Positions 35,015 to 47,336 of a DNA stretch of 64,000 nucleotides are shown here, one piece after another. The position numbers and the translations under genes were made by a program. The stretch spans positions 8,799,176 to 8,863,175 of the forward strand of contig NC_037253.1 of NCBI RefSeq assembly GCF_000002425.4, written 5' to 3'. Below the pieces are notes generated by a model. The model searched no databases. It saw only the letters and a program-made list of their open reading frames with translations, and was not told the origin of the DNA. Every line of letters starts with the position of its first letter. Position 1 is the first letter of the stretch. The stretch comes from Physcomitrium patens (taxonomy: Eukaryota; Streptophyta; Bryopsida; Funariales; Funariaceae).

Positions 35015-35219
35015 CTGCTTTCTGTGGAGCGCCTTCTGCGTAGGGCTGGAATTTGTAGTACGCATGCTCCCGCTGGAGCGCCTTGGACTTGAACGGCTCC
35101 TTCAAGCAGTTGCGAACCATGGCTGCGCATGTATTGGCGTAAGAAAGATAGGTCATGCCTGCGGTTCTCCAGTAAGGAGCAGCCGCCTGTGCTACTGTCG
35201 ACGCTGCTGCACTCGACAT
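35015..35219 (-). CDS. ATP synthase epsilon subunit, mitochondrial: first exon
   Basis: Starts at ATG 35219 and gives 68 codons plus one base to a GT donor (AAAGCAG, then GTTTGTT at 35014). The block YWRTAGMTYLSYANTCAAMV and RNCLKEP are hallmarks of the plant mitochondrial F1 epsilon subunit, a roughly 70-residue protein of the central stalk. A short last exon must supply the final few residues. Candidates exist within 600 bp downstream (lower coordinates), but I could not choose one. The N-terminus is slightly longer and Ala-rich compared with Arabidopsis. Confidence 0.85.
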
Positions 35220-37476
35220 TGTCACGAAAGGGAAGCGACCGATTCAAACACACAAACCCTAAACAAAAGTGAGCAAAACACAGTCTGCAATCCACCGATC
35301 GGCTCTCGCACACCTTCACTTGAAATCACGAGCTCTACCACATCAGGGTTCCGAAATTCTAATGGCTTCTAGACTCCACAGTTTCCAGGTTCTCCCGGTA
35401 GCCTTCTCGTTCGTCCATTCAACGAAGAACAAATGACGGATGTACATGGACATACTTTCATCTTTAGTTGATGGACCAGTGACAGTTCCCGTCCACCAGA
35501 GATCCGTTCACACTTCCCGTCTACCCAAGCTTTGCCGCTTGCGCCGAAAGTTCTAGACAGTCAATATGGATGATAATTTGTGGATGAACGTGATTATCTA
35601 CGACGGTTTCATAATAAACGTGTTAACTCCAAATGCATGCCTTCATAGAGAGGCTGTTATTTAAAATCTTAATATTTTCCACTGTTTACCTTTGAATAGA
35701 GAGACATTTTGAGCTGAAATTTTCCTCTTTATTTGATTCTTTTTATGAAAGCACAATTTTTGTTAAATGATTTTTCAAATTTATTATTTAGATATGACAC
35801 TTGAATACAAAGAATGTAAAATAATATTCTCTTCACAATAATCAATAGCTGTTTACAAAACTGAAGCCATAGTAAGAAATAAAATTGTATTTTACTTTAT
35901 TTCTCACTTATTATTACACAATCATACTAATCAATGGTCTAATTCACAAATAATAACTAGCTGTCCATCAGTCATTTATAATTAGTATATTTCAGCATAG
36001 CTAGAGTAACGGCTGCAAATAATCCACATTGGGCATTAAGTAGAATAATCATTAAAAATAAATGTTCATATAATTTTGATGAGTTTATGACAAGTCGGAA
36101 CAACACATACAAATTGAATTACAAATGAGTCAGCATTATTCATTATTTTAGCACAATTCATTAAGATAAAATGAATTATAAATAAATGATCACGTCCTTA
36201 AATTTGAATCCAAAACCGATTTGGATTTATTATTGTTCATGTGATCAATTTTCTGTATAGAAATCAAGATCATTTACAACATCAATTTGCAAAGTAAAAT
36301 ACTAGCACATCATTTGTCATTTCTAATAACTTTAAAAGTTTATTTGTACATAATTCTCTTGGTTTTTATTAATTGCAATCATTACACATATAAAGTGTAA
36401 CATTGGTTTGAATTTTAATTTTGACAATGTGAACGTTATTCACTATGTGCATAGAAGAAAACAACTTTATCATCTTTTACCCAATTTCCAAGATCAATGT
36501 GGGTATTAGAGCAAAAGTAAAATTTGAAGTGTATAATGTACATAAGAGATGAATGAAAAAATAAAAATACGTGTATATATATATATATATATATATATAA
36601 ATCTGTTTATATCCGTACATCATTGCATATTGTTGTGACATATAAAATGTTGCAACTTTAAGTAGCAAAACATTCTAATTAATCTATGTTGAAATTAGAC
36701 ACTGAATGGAAAGGTAGAATGAGTGGTACGGACTTGTTTTTAAAAATGAATTTTCTTAATGAAATTTTTTTTGAAAAATGTAAACGAATTCATTCAGTCA
36801 CTCGTTTGCTGAGAGATTTATTCTGATTTAATTTTTTTCGATGGTAAAATTGATCCAAAAAATCTATACGTACACTAAAATGTCTGTATTGCAATTCGTC
36901 CCACCAATTATGAATTTCATTTTAACTAACACCATAACCTACAATTTTAAAGATTCAATAATCATGCATACCCTATTCAGGGCAAATTTACTTTAAAAGT
37001 GAGTGGGAGACGTTTTTCTGAAGGTCCACTTTAAAGTGCTACAACGTAAGAGGAAACCCTGTCCACACTGCGGAATCTCGTTGACTGTGCCAACAACAAT
37101 ACGTGGCCCTCGGCCAGATTATATCACTACACGTGGACTCAACGTGTCAATGCCGAGACTCCTTCACTTGTCAAACGCCAAGTCATCAACAATGCCCCCC
37201 TTCCACATCGGCGCCACCATATTATATCGATCGCGCCAACTCCTTCACTCTTACTTCAGTCCTTGATCTCTCGCAGACAAATTGACTCATCTTCTACACT
37301 CTCATCATACCCAATTTTCTTGATAGATTTGTTTATTGAATACATTTATGGGTTTTGTTTTTTATACGTCAGAGGTAGTGATTTAGAGTGTCTGAGGAGG
37401 TTGTTTGAGTTTTGTTGTGTTTTTTTCTTTTTTTTTTCTTTTTTTTTTTTTTTTTTTTCGAAGAGGTTTTCCGACG
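35220..37476. other. Intergenic region with (TA)n tract
   Basis: Divergent promoter region between the epsilon subunit gene and the DUF7733-type gene. It is AT-rich from about 35560 to 36990 with a (TA)n run at 36574-36598. A T-tract at about 37427-37458 lies just before the next start codon. No gene seen. Confidence 0.5.
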
Positions 37477-38599
37477 ATGTCTGGGGCGACGCTGGCTGCA
37501 GGCCCTCGCATTCCGAAGCACATCGATGAGACACACGGAGAGAAGTATGATCGCCGAGCCGGCGATACAGCCGGTCTCGGAGGTATCATGGGCTCCCTCC
37601 GCGTGATCGAGCTTCAATTGGTGGCGTTCATCATCGTGTTTTCGGCGTCTGGGTTGGTTCCCCTCTTGGATCTTGCTTTCCCGGTGTTCTTGTCCATCTA
37701 TGCGTTTCTGTTGTCGGCTTTGGTGTTTCCGAATTACGGGAACGCAGAATCGCTGCAGGTTTTTAAGGGGAATCGCTTGTTTCAACTGTATGTCGTGTTC
37801 GGGACTGTTATTGGGCTGTTCTTGCCCCTAGCGTATGTGTTAGGCGGGTTTGCGCGGAATGATCAGGACTCGGTTCGTGCCGCGACACCTCACTTGTTCC
37901 TGCTGTCGTTTCAAGTGTTGTCGGAGAATCTTATTTCCGGGTTGAACATCTTCTCGGTTCCAGTTCGGGCGCTTCTGCCTATTTTGTACAGTATGCGCCG
38001 CTTGTTTTCGTTAAATGGATGGGTCATCAGCACATGGTTTACCAACAAGGTTGGGCAAGATATCCGCATTCAGGTATGAATTCTGCTTCTCATATCCCAT
38101 TTTCTGGCACTAATGCTGTTTAAGCTAATGGAATTGAATTGAATCCATATTCTATGATGTTATACTTGGTTACATTAGAATCACTGGGTTGGCGTTGTTG
38201 GCAAGGAATCTATAGTTAGTGCACTACTAAATTATTTTACCAATCCTGTTACTATTTTACCAATCCTTTCGGAGATTAATATTTATCGTTCACCATGAAC
38301 TAAAAGATGGTTCCATGATTTCACAGGACGAATACTGGGTTTACTTCGGTCGTGCATTGTCAGCAGCCAATGCTATATACTACACCATCAACCTGTTTTG
38401 CTTTCTCATTCCCATGTTTTTGCCTCGCGCCTTTGAGACCTACTTCAACGACAGAGCACAATACCAGGCTGAGCATCCCAAACAAGAGAAGAGCTCCATG
38501 TCCTCAATGCTCCCATCGAAGCTGCCAGTTCCCTCGCTTCTGAAGAAACCGCACTCAGAGGAGGGCAAGAAGTCAGAGGAGGACAAGAAGTCATCCTAG
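37477..38599 (+). CDS. DUF7733-type multi-pass membrane protein, 2 exons, 289 aa
   Basis: Exon 1 37477-38073 (199 codons, ends CAG before GTATGA), intron GT-AG, exon 2 38327-38599, phase 0. The ATG at 37477 follows the T-rich leader. Hydrophobic segments lie at about residues 47-84 (probably two), 101-124, 138-160 and 212-232. Conserved blocks APHLFLLSFQVLSE-like, VPVRALLPILYSMRRLF and LPRAFETYF match the plant family annotated as DUF7733 transmembrane proteins of unknown function. The C-terminal tail is Lys/Ser/Glu-rich and probably faces a soluble compartment. It converges on the acyl-activating enzyme gene. Confidence 0.8.
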
Positions 38600-39387
38600 A
38601 TGTATTGACTCCAAACTGTAGGAATGGTATTGTTGTGAATAGGTTGTAGGGCACAAGAAAGAGGGCTTAATTGAGGATCACTTTCTGTGTAGATCATCAC
38701 AGGTATGTACAAGTTATAGATGCTTTTTGGTGTCCAGAAAATAGGAATGGGGAGCTGACAATAATGTGTACCATTGTAACTTGCCATATAACATGTGTTG
38801 TTTATCATGCTTTTTGAAAAATTGAACACAACTTTGATTTGGAAACTTTATCACTGATCACGAATTGAAATATTACACATACTAAAAAATAAATTTTGCT
38901 CCACAAATGTACAAAAATTGAAAGGTGACGTAACTTAGCCTGGAGCAGGTTGTGTAATCAACAGAACAATTTTCTACTACCACAGTGACATTTGAAAGCT
39001 GTCATCATACAAGCGCCTGTTCTAAATCCATCGCTTATCACACTAGTAGCTTGGTACAAATGTGATGAATCTGTACCATAAACTATGGATTACACTAATG
39101 AATTTATGATAGCTGCAGTCCGATAGGAAAAGTTTTCGGAGAAACTCCACCTCATGACTAATTTTTGGATACTTATCCCTTGCAAACTGAATGCTGATTC
39201 CATGAGTTTCGAATCTCTCACGCTCCAAAACAAAAAGAAATAGTGAAGAAAAAAAATTCAAATTTCCTTCCTGAATTATCATTCACTGTTCATAGCGATT
39301 GGGCTTCAAGGGAGAAACTTCAACCATATCGAGCTGCTGCTGAATCATCAATAGGATCACCTCTTTTCATAGCATGTGCTTCAACAC
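38600..39387. other. Convergent 3' flanks
   Basis: 3' ends of the DUF7733-type gene (plus) and the acyl-activating enzyme gene (minus). AT-rich, no coding evidence. Confidence 0.5.
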
Positions 39388-42300
39388 TTAAAGACTGGAT
39401 TTTTTTGGACAAGTGACTGGTCCGTATTGGCTGCGAAGCATCCGCCTCATCACCTTGTTAGAGGCAGTGCGAGGAAGTGAAGGAGCAATCCCCACTGCAT
39501 TCACCTACGAAGGGGGAAACTATCGTCAGATTGACGTAATATGACAGAAATGGCGTAATTAACTTTCATTTTTTTTGAATTTCAGAGAGCTACCTTAAAC
39601 AAAGGATTCAGCTTTGCTTGAATTGCTGCATTGAAAACCTTCTTCAGGTCCTCCAAAGAAATAGCTTTTCTACTATCTTTCAAAACCAGTACTATTAGTA
39701 GTTGCTCTGGTCCTCCACCAGCAGGAGGCACGCCAACAGCAGCAGTCTCTAGAACGTCTTCGTGAGCAGCGTTACATACTCTCTCAATTTCCACAGAGCT
39801 TACCTACAGTTCGAAATAGTTCCTTTCATTAATTGTAAAAATAATAAATAGGGCGGCAAATTGTGTCAATGGTGACCCAATAGACATCGTTTCATTGGAT
39901 CGCCAGTGTCTGCAAGTTTCATTCCCTACTATCAAAGAGTATCTTGTGTACTAATACCGTAACTGGTAAATTGAAATAGACATACATCAAGTGAGAACAC
40001 CCAATTATAGCCACATTTTTAGAATTGACTACTTGCCGAGTGAATACTGAAAACGCACCTTGATCCCTCCCAAATTCATTGTGTCGTCCACGCGACCATG
40101 TGCACGGTAATAACCGCCTACAGTACGTTCAATCTCATCACCATGCCTTCTTAGGATCTGGAAAAATCCAAATTTACGTAAAAAATGAGACATCAATCAA
40201 CCTGATCCTTCAAAGCATAGATGAAGTTTCAACACCCACCTTTCCTTGAACCTGTGGCATCCCTTTGTAATAAACATTGTAGTGGCTTGCATTCAGCAAA
40301 CGTGTTGATGATCCAAAGATCGATGGGTCCAATGCACACTCTCCAGTGGCTGGTAGATCTGATGGCTGGACCAAATACAACCATCATGTCGATATTAGTA
40401 TCATCATACCATGCAGCAACATGTGAACTACTGATTGGAAGAAGCTAGACCTGTCTGGGTGAAATAAGAAGAGAGATTGAACTCAGTCTGGAAGGCAATA
40501 GTCTAGATGAACGCATCCTAGAAATTTTTACAAAAGGTAACAGTTCTAAATCGTGTGACGTCTATAATACACTCAGTTGCTCGTTCAAAATGTTATGACC
40601 ATAACACGAACAATTTCAGCACTAACCAGAGGTTGCCCACGATCATCAAGTATTACAATCTTGCAACCCATAGCAGGCGTGCTAAACGCTGACAAAGTTT
40701 GAGGCTGTAACATTGATCCTGTGACGAAACCCCCACCAATTTCAGTTCCCCCGCAATACTCTATGATAGGTTTGTATTTTGCTTGACTCATCAACCATAA
40801 GTAATCGTCCACGTTTGACGCTTCACCAGAGGAACTGAAGCACCTGTAGTTCAAACAACACAAATCAAGCAAAGTCATCCATATATAAGTAGGATACAAA
40901 AGTTATAATTAAAAGAGCTGAAAACCTATGCAAAGACAGCCTAGCAGTAGAAAAACAAATCATCTCAAGCACAGTACTGGTATTTAAGCACAGCAACTTG
41001 TTCGAAAAAGTGTGATTTACCGCAGATGGAACCAGTCACAGCCGTGTACAACCTGAGTGTTTCTCCAAGCTTTCGCAATGCTTGGAACAAGCCCCAGCAT
41101 AGTAACTTTTGCATCCTACGATATCAAAAAATTAAGATCCATCAAATCCATTAGGACCTGATAAAGGAAAGAAAACATTCGTAAATGAGGCTTCGCAAAA
41201 CAAATCCGGCTGAACCACATAACAGTCCACTGAAATCTGCAGTTTACATCAGCACAAGTAAACAGTCGACGGAGGCTTCTTCAACCTGCAAAGACATGGA
41301 ACACAAAAGCATTCTCTAATCGAGCAGAAGAATACCTGCACGAATTTCGCGAAGCCGTATCCAAGTGGTGCACCGTTGTAGAGGGCTATTGACGCCCGAT
41401 TCAAGAGAGCAGCATAGATGAGCCAAGGCCCCATCATCCAGCCCAAATTGGTAGGCCATGCCACCACATCTCTGTGTCGGATATCATGATGTGCCCAGGC
41501 ATCAGCTGCAGCCTTGATAGGAGTTGCATGCGTCCAAGGTATTGCTTTCGGATCCCCTGTTGACAAAGAAACACTGCCAGATATTATTTTCGAGAACGTT
41601 TAAAGTGCATCCCTTCTTTAAGGAAATCCCTGTTCTTTGAACAGAGATCCCATTTTTTGGAAGAACCGAAGGTGATAAAATCTCTACGTTCGCACCTGTA
41701 GTTCCTGATGAAAAGAGGATATTGGACGTGTCGTCAATATTCATTGCTACCGCATTGAAATCATCTGGCCTGCATATAGTGTGATAAAGATGAGAGCACT
41801 ATGTCAAGTATTTAAGGACAGAACTTGAAGTGAAGTGTACTGCAGCTAGAATAGCGATACACTCAAGAATCTTACAATAAAAAGGTCTTACTCAAACCTA
41901 CATGGTGAGACGTAAAAAAGGTCATATACTACTAGAGAATATTCCATCATTTTGTTGCAATGCAACACCTACATACCCTTGAAAAGTTCACAAATTGTTC
42001 TGTGACCAGGAACTGAGATCTTACTCTGTTGACGTCCACCTAAATGGATAAAAGAGGGGAATTTTGTATAGACTGTAGGTGCTTAGCTTTTTTGAAGAGA
42101 AAAGTGTACGTAGCCACATCGTTGTTTATTGACAGATTTTACACTTGCCTGTCCACTGTGGAAGTCAACTCTAAGAATTTATCCCATGTCATGTCTCCTT
42201 CGCGAAGAACAACTTGAATCCCATCATCCCGAGCAGGCAACACAATGGCTCGTGGTCCATTTGCCTCTACGACTCGACTATTCACGAAAACACCAGAACA

Positions 42301-44142
42301 GCATGAGAAGGTAGCAGATCGTTTCAGATCACCAGAACATAAAGCTAAAAACTAGATTGTTAAACAACAAGAGGCTTACTAAACATGAATGAGAGTAGCA
42401 ACCTTCAGTTCATTGATAAAATAAAATGGGGACCTAATCCTTATCATAAACAAAACCAATGGATTTAACATACTTGTATAGCGGATGAGTCCTTTGACCT
42501 CGCAGAATTACATCCTGTGAGCCATGTATCATATGGAATAGGTGTCATTATCATCAAAGTTCTGGAACATAATCATTGTTAAAAAGAGTGCTTGAATATT
42601 GCATGCATTAGAATGCTCAAAGATAATAATTGTCATACCTGTGTAAAAATACCCTCTGCTTTAGATATCTTCAGACGACTAGCGATCTCAGAAGGTGCAA
42701 AGCTGTCAGCTATTGACACTACCGCACATCCGGCAAGAATAACAGCCAAGTAAATAATGACTGCATGAACGTCCATAGGCATGTTTATAGCAATGGCATC
42801 TCCCTTTCTAAAGCCTGCTCCTTCCAAGGCATTTGCGACTCGACTGCAGAAGAATGAGACAATGGAAGTTTAATTGCGAAGACTAGCAAATCGGCATGCA
42901 AGAAATCTTTAACCATATTACAGCATGGTGTTTAAAAGGAGCAATGACCAAATCGACCTGTTTCATGTCTGGGGTTGAACATTCAAGAAGCGAATTCACT
43001 ACATGAGCACACTCATCCTGCGATGCTTTTTTGGATCACTTGACTGCCAAGTATTTGACCATCACAAGCTTTAGATCTTACCAGACCCGTTCTCGAAGCT
43101 CTGCCATCGTCAGGCAACTGATTGGAGAGTCATCCTGACCTTCATTTCTCCACATAACTGCTATCTCTCGACCCCTTTCTTCGCTATCAAGTTGAAGGCA
43201 GCATTCGGCGACGTTCAGAATTGCTCCTGGCAACCACCTCCCCCCTGGACAAGGCTCACCAAGAAAATTTGTTTCGTCGCTCTTAAGTATGCAAGAGGGG
43301 CGTTCGTGAAACTTAAGGCCGAGCTCCTTCAGAACAATATCCCAATAGACCTACACATATTACAATCTCACTTCATAAAAATCAAAAATTTAATTAAATT
43401 AAGTTCTACCCTTAAGATGTAATCATACATGTTTTTCCTTCCATAAATGTCAACCATATTGTACCTCAGGCTTCTCCACGGATAGCTGGTAAAAGTCATT
43501 GAAGCTTGCAATTGGATCTTTGTAAGAGGCAAGAAGCTCGGCCCCGCGTGCTACCAATATGCGACCAATGTTGGTGAGCTTCGCATCCTCCCTTGATCAC
43601 ACAACATTAACATAAGCCCACAAACTTGTGACTGCACCATAAACGAGCAAACTACGAACCAGGTGCGAGTGAGGGAGCTCACATGATACGACGATTCCCA
43701 GAGAGCTGTATTTAGGCCACCCATAAATATATACAAGTAAATATTGGACCTTTTCATTTCAAATTCCACACTTGGCGTAAGATCATATCGACAGGAACCA
43801 AACGAGTTGGGCGGATCTTCACTCAAATCTTTGTCTACAGTTTTCGAATAGAAGGAAGAGCTAGACTTACAAGGCAGGAGTCCATGCAGGAGGAGGCCCA
43901 AGCAGCTCGCTATTCCAATTCTTGTAGGTAGTATGATAGAGCAGCCGGTGCAAGGCAAAAGGATGGGCTGGAGTGAGCAGCGCCTGCGATATCTTGATCC
44001 ACAAATTCACTGAACCCTGAGTACTTTGTACGATTCTTATGAGGTTCTTGCAAAACAATTCGGCCTTAGAAGGTGACAGCCCAGTATCTCTGATATCCAT
44101 TTCTGTGAGTTCGCCAAAAATCTTGTCTCTGCACTTCGCCAT
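39388..44142 (-). CDS. Acyl-activating enzyme (AAE17/18-type acyl-CoA synthetase), 14 exons, 733 aa
   Basis: Exons (minus): 44142-43871, 43591-43465, 43350-43082, 42843-42639, 42514-42474, 42277-42149, 41769-41696, 41556-41336, 41115-41021, 40843-40627, 40365-40240, 40157-40059, 39803-39594, 39504-39388. They sum to 2202 nt and all junction phases agree. Signatures: the [14 protein letters not shown]-loop (about residue 365-378), YCGGTE (507-512), and the HGDEIER and [16 protein letters not shown] block (597-623) with the adenylate-binding Asp/Arg, then an invariant-type Lys in NKVMRR. It adenylates a carboxylic acid and transfers it to CoA. In Arabidopsis these proteins are annotated as peroxisomal. 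The C-terminus here is Ser-Ser-Leu, compatible with a non-canonical PTS1. The substrate cannot be read from the sequence. Confidence 0.93.
41770..42148 (-). other. GC-AG intron of the acyl-activating enzyme gene
   Basis: The donor reads AG then GCAAGT. The nearby GT (CAA then GTGTAA) would put the next exon out of frame. Using GC gives the correct 2+1 codon split and rejoins the conserved reading frame. The other introns of this gene are GT-AG. Confidence 0.8.
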
Positions 44143-44873
44143 AGCCAAACTTCTGTCTAGAAGAATCCAGTGAGCACCACAATTCAAAAAATCCCTGACC
44201 ACTAGGCAATCACACCTCGGCCTCTAATTACGCACTTTCAACCATCTTCATCAATGTCCTTTCGCCAAATTACAAATTAGTAAACTCGATCAGACTTCCT
44301 GTTTCAGCCTCGTCTCATGGTCGTATAATCATCCATCACCTCAATCGCATGTACTGCTGCGGGTAAAGCCCAGCACGTCGAAATTCTTCACTCTCTTATT
44401 ATCAATTCCTTTTCACCTCCCGAACCCCCACAACATCAACACTAGAATAAAGCCTCCCTCACTTATTTTACTTCTCCAGCCTCGTTTCGAACCCAAAGAC
44501 CGTACCGATCAAGGGGTTAGCAACCTAAAACCAAATCTCTCTGCACTCTCTCAGCCCGATCCTCGACACAATTTCGTGAGCACAAAAGCCCTCCGAAGCG
44601 ACTACAAAAGCTAAAGAACTTCCTCAATCACGAACCTCCTCCTCAGAAACAGAAGCGAATCCTCTCAAAAGAATTCCTCGATTCCCAGCCGCAATGATTT
44701 CCCACGCACTCTTGTAAGAGCCGAGGCTTACAGTAAGAATCGCTTTAAAAGATTCAATACTGGACGAAAATAAACGCCCCGGCACCCGATCGGAAGAGGA
44801 TTGAAAGCTGGATCGGATCAACAAGTCAGGGTGACGAGGAGCAGTGCCGAGTGGACTCCACGTAAGGAAATCG
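44143..44873. other. 5' flank of the acyl-activating enzyme gene
   Basis: GC-moderate sequence with no confident coding content; probably leader and promoter. Confidence 0.45.
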
Positions 44874-45068
44874 ATGGCTTCTTATCTCACGCACCAACTG
44901 CATCACGACGACGACGACGACGACGACGACGGAGCTTGCCCTTCATGGCTTCCGCATGAGGTTCATTGGGAACGGCGTCACTTCCATCGCTTACCCCCAT
45001 CGGGAACGTGGCTGATATCTGCCGATATGGCAACAGGTCGTCACTTTTCCTTTTTTAGGCTCTCCTAA
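44874..45068 (+). other. Short open frame with poly-Asp, near the acyl-activating enzyme promoter
   Basis: A 64-codon frame with a (ACG)n run (44905-44931) encoding eight Asp. It lies opposite the presumed 5' region of the acyl-activating enzyme gene and may just be an expanded trinucleotide in an upstream flank. No homology recognised. Confidence 0.2.
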
Positions 45069-45069
45069 A

Positions 45070-45355
45070 AGTAACTTTTATTTCCTGCCCGAACTGGCTT
45101 GACCGGAGAGCTACCGCTGCCCCAATTTTGACTTAGCCCCAATTAGGCCTAACTAATCAATATCAATTTAATTTTGCTTCTGAAATGGAAATTTTATAAA
45201 TAATTATGTTCGAGATTCTCAAGGTCCACCTACAAAGGCCTATAGAACAAAGACTCGAGTTGTAGCAGATTCGTGGAATGAAACGATTATAATATTTGTT
45301 ATAGTGGATTAAAATGCTATTTTAAAATCTCTATGACAATTACTAAGTGTGTGTG

Positions 45356-45386
<31 letters not shown>

Positions 45387-45700
45387 TTTTTTTTTTTTCA
45401 ATCATAATAATGTAATTAATTCAAAATAAAAAATGGAGCAATCAATTGAATGTGTGTGAACCTGTAAGAAAGTTTTGAATATTGAAAATTTGCAAACATT
45501 TCCATCTAAAACCATAAAAATTGTTGTTTTGTTATACAAGCAAGTCAAGTAGTATGTTTCTTTTTTAATTTTAATTGTGTAGATCCAAAATCCGGGTTTA
45601 AAATTTTATGTTATAACATATGAAATTGGATTGTTAGTGCAATATCAATTCATTTGAAGGGAACAAAAGATTGTCAAGATTGGGATGCATCAAAAAATAC

Positions 45701-45751
<51 letters not shown>

Positions 45752-45776
45752 TACATCCAATTTAAATTGATGTAGG

Positions 45777-45807
<31 letters not shown>

Positions 45808-46179
45808 TTACTGCATATATTTTTTTTTTAATTTTGAAAATAATAAAAATCAAGCCATTGTAAGAATTTTTTTCATGCATGCAAGTCATTGACTTTAACA
45901 TGCAAGTCATTGACTTTCAAACATGGCCTTTTTAGGTGATATTTCACATATTGATGCAAGCTCAAAGTATCTCATGATATTTCAAAATATTACTTGATAC
46001 TTCACCAAATCACCTACCTAGTAAGATGGATGATTTTGAAATCTAAATATCAAAAGAAGGATGGTTCAAATATCAAAAATCATGTTGCTTGCTTCAACTT
46101 TCTTTCTTTTTTGACTCCTCACTACACTATCTACTACCATGCCTTGGTGTTTTGAAAATCAACAAATCCTTTAAGATTT
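45070..46179. other. AT-rich spacer with simple repeats
   Basis: Contains (GT)n followed by a long T-run (45347-45398) and two (TA)n runs (45704-45749, 45778-45804). Nothing coding is recognised. Confidence 0.6.
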
Positions 46180-47336
46180 AGAAATGTTGTCCATTTCTAC
46201 AATTGATGAGGAATTTGATGAATTGTTTGAAGAACATTATTAGCAGGTTGATAACAAGTTTCAAGACAATTTCTTTGAATTTCATGATGCATAGGAACTT
46301 GCAATGGTTCATGGCATAATCAACAAGTCTTGTTTCATGTTCATTAACATCTTATATCTAAATTGTGCAATTTAGTTTTGAATTATTTTATAAATAAACT
46401 TAATGCCAAGTTTTTCCAACAACAATAACATTGCGAGAGGGCTTTCAAATGGTGATTTCATCCATCAAACACTACTCCATTTTTAAAAATAGAAGCCATT
46501 TCTACAAACTAATATTGCTTGACAATTGGCTTTAGCACTACGGCATTTTAGATCAAACGGCAATAGAACTAGCATTAGAAGATTAAGGACTTATGGTATT
46601 GACAATGGCATTGTGTGCTTTTTTTATTAATGAGGTGATTCAAGCCATTTTGTCACTCCAATAGTAATATCTATGGTAGCCATATACTACCCAAAGGCTT
46701 CAAATTAGCCAATCTTTCAACTTATTTGGCTTTAAACATTGCATTGGATTTGCTCACAAGACACCATTCTTCTTAAGGTAGCATTGAAAGAATGATGGAG
46801 ACACATTCTTTATTAGAAAGAATAAATATTCTATGAATGCGTATATTGTTTATGGCCTTGATTTCTATATTGTCAATCAAATCACTAACTAGCTTGCATC
46901 TTATATAGATGCAATAATGTTCATGAAGATAGAAATATTTAAAAACCTCATAAATTTTGTTTAATCCTAGACATTACTTGCTGGTAGATTTAGTCTATAA
47001 TATGATACAGATGGACATTCTTGGCTACAAGTCTCTAACCACCAAATGGTTGATCAACCATTTTGTTTAGCTAAAGCACAAGTTGCAAATGAATATTGCA
47101 TTGAGATCTTAAAAGATAAGTGGGTTTTGCTTAAAGAAATTTGTATCCAATTCAATCAAATAAAAGATATGAAATGCATTGTGGATTGGATCTTTGCTTG
47201 TTGTATTTTTCATAATATACTGCCTCATTTGGACAATATGAGGTTGACTATATTGACTAAGATTGGCCAAGAGCCATTAGAAAATTCTACTATCATGTTA
47301 AAAGAGGCAATTCTCTTCAAAGAAATGATTTAAAAC
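46180..47336 (+). pseudogene. PIF/Harbinger transposase remnant
   Basis: Read across frames, the plus strand gives the ordered blocks of a Harbinger DDE nuclease: an N-terminal FDELFEEHY-like acidic stretch (about 46205-46240), RHFRSNGNRTSIRRL (about 46545-46590), FGFKHCIGFAHKTPFFL (about 46725-46775), RKNKYSMNAYIVYGLDF (about 46815-46865), and ANEYCIEILKDKW with ACCIFHNIL (47080-47220) near the C-terminus. At least three frame changes and several stops make it dead. Terminal inverted repeats were not found. Confidence 0.7.

Noticed and set aside
36477-36668. Hydrophobic frame with Tyr-Ile repeats
   Set aside because: Produced by the (TA)n microsatellite. The same applies at 45674-45910 and 63614-63865.
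37346-37785. Lys-rich minus-strand frames at the start of the DUF7733-type gene
   Set aside because: They are the reverse of the T-tract and of a well-supported spliced gene.
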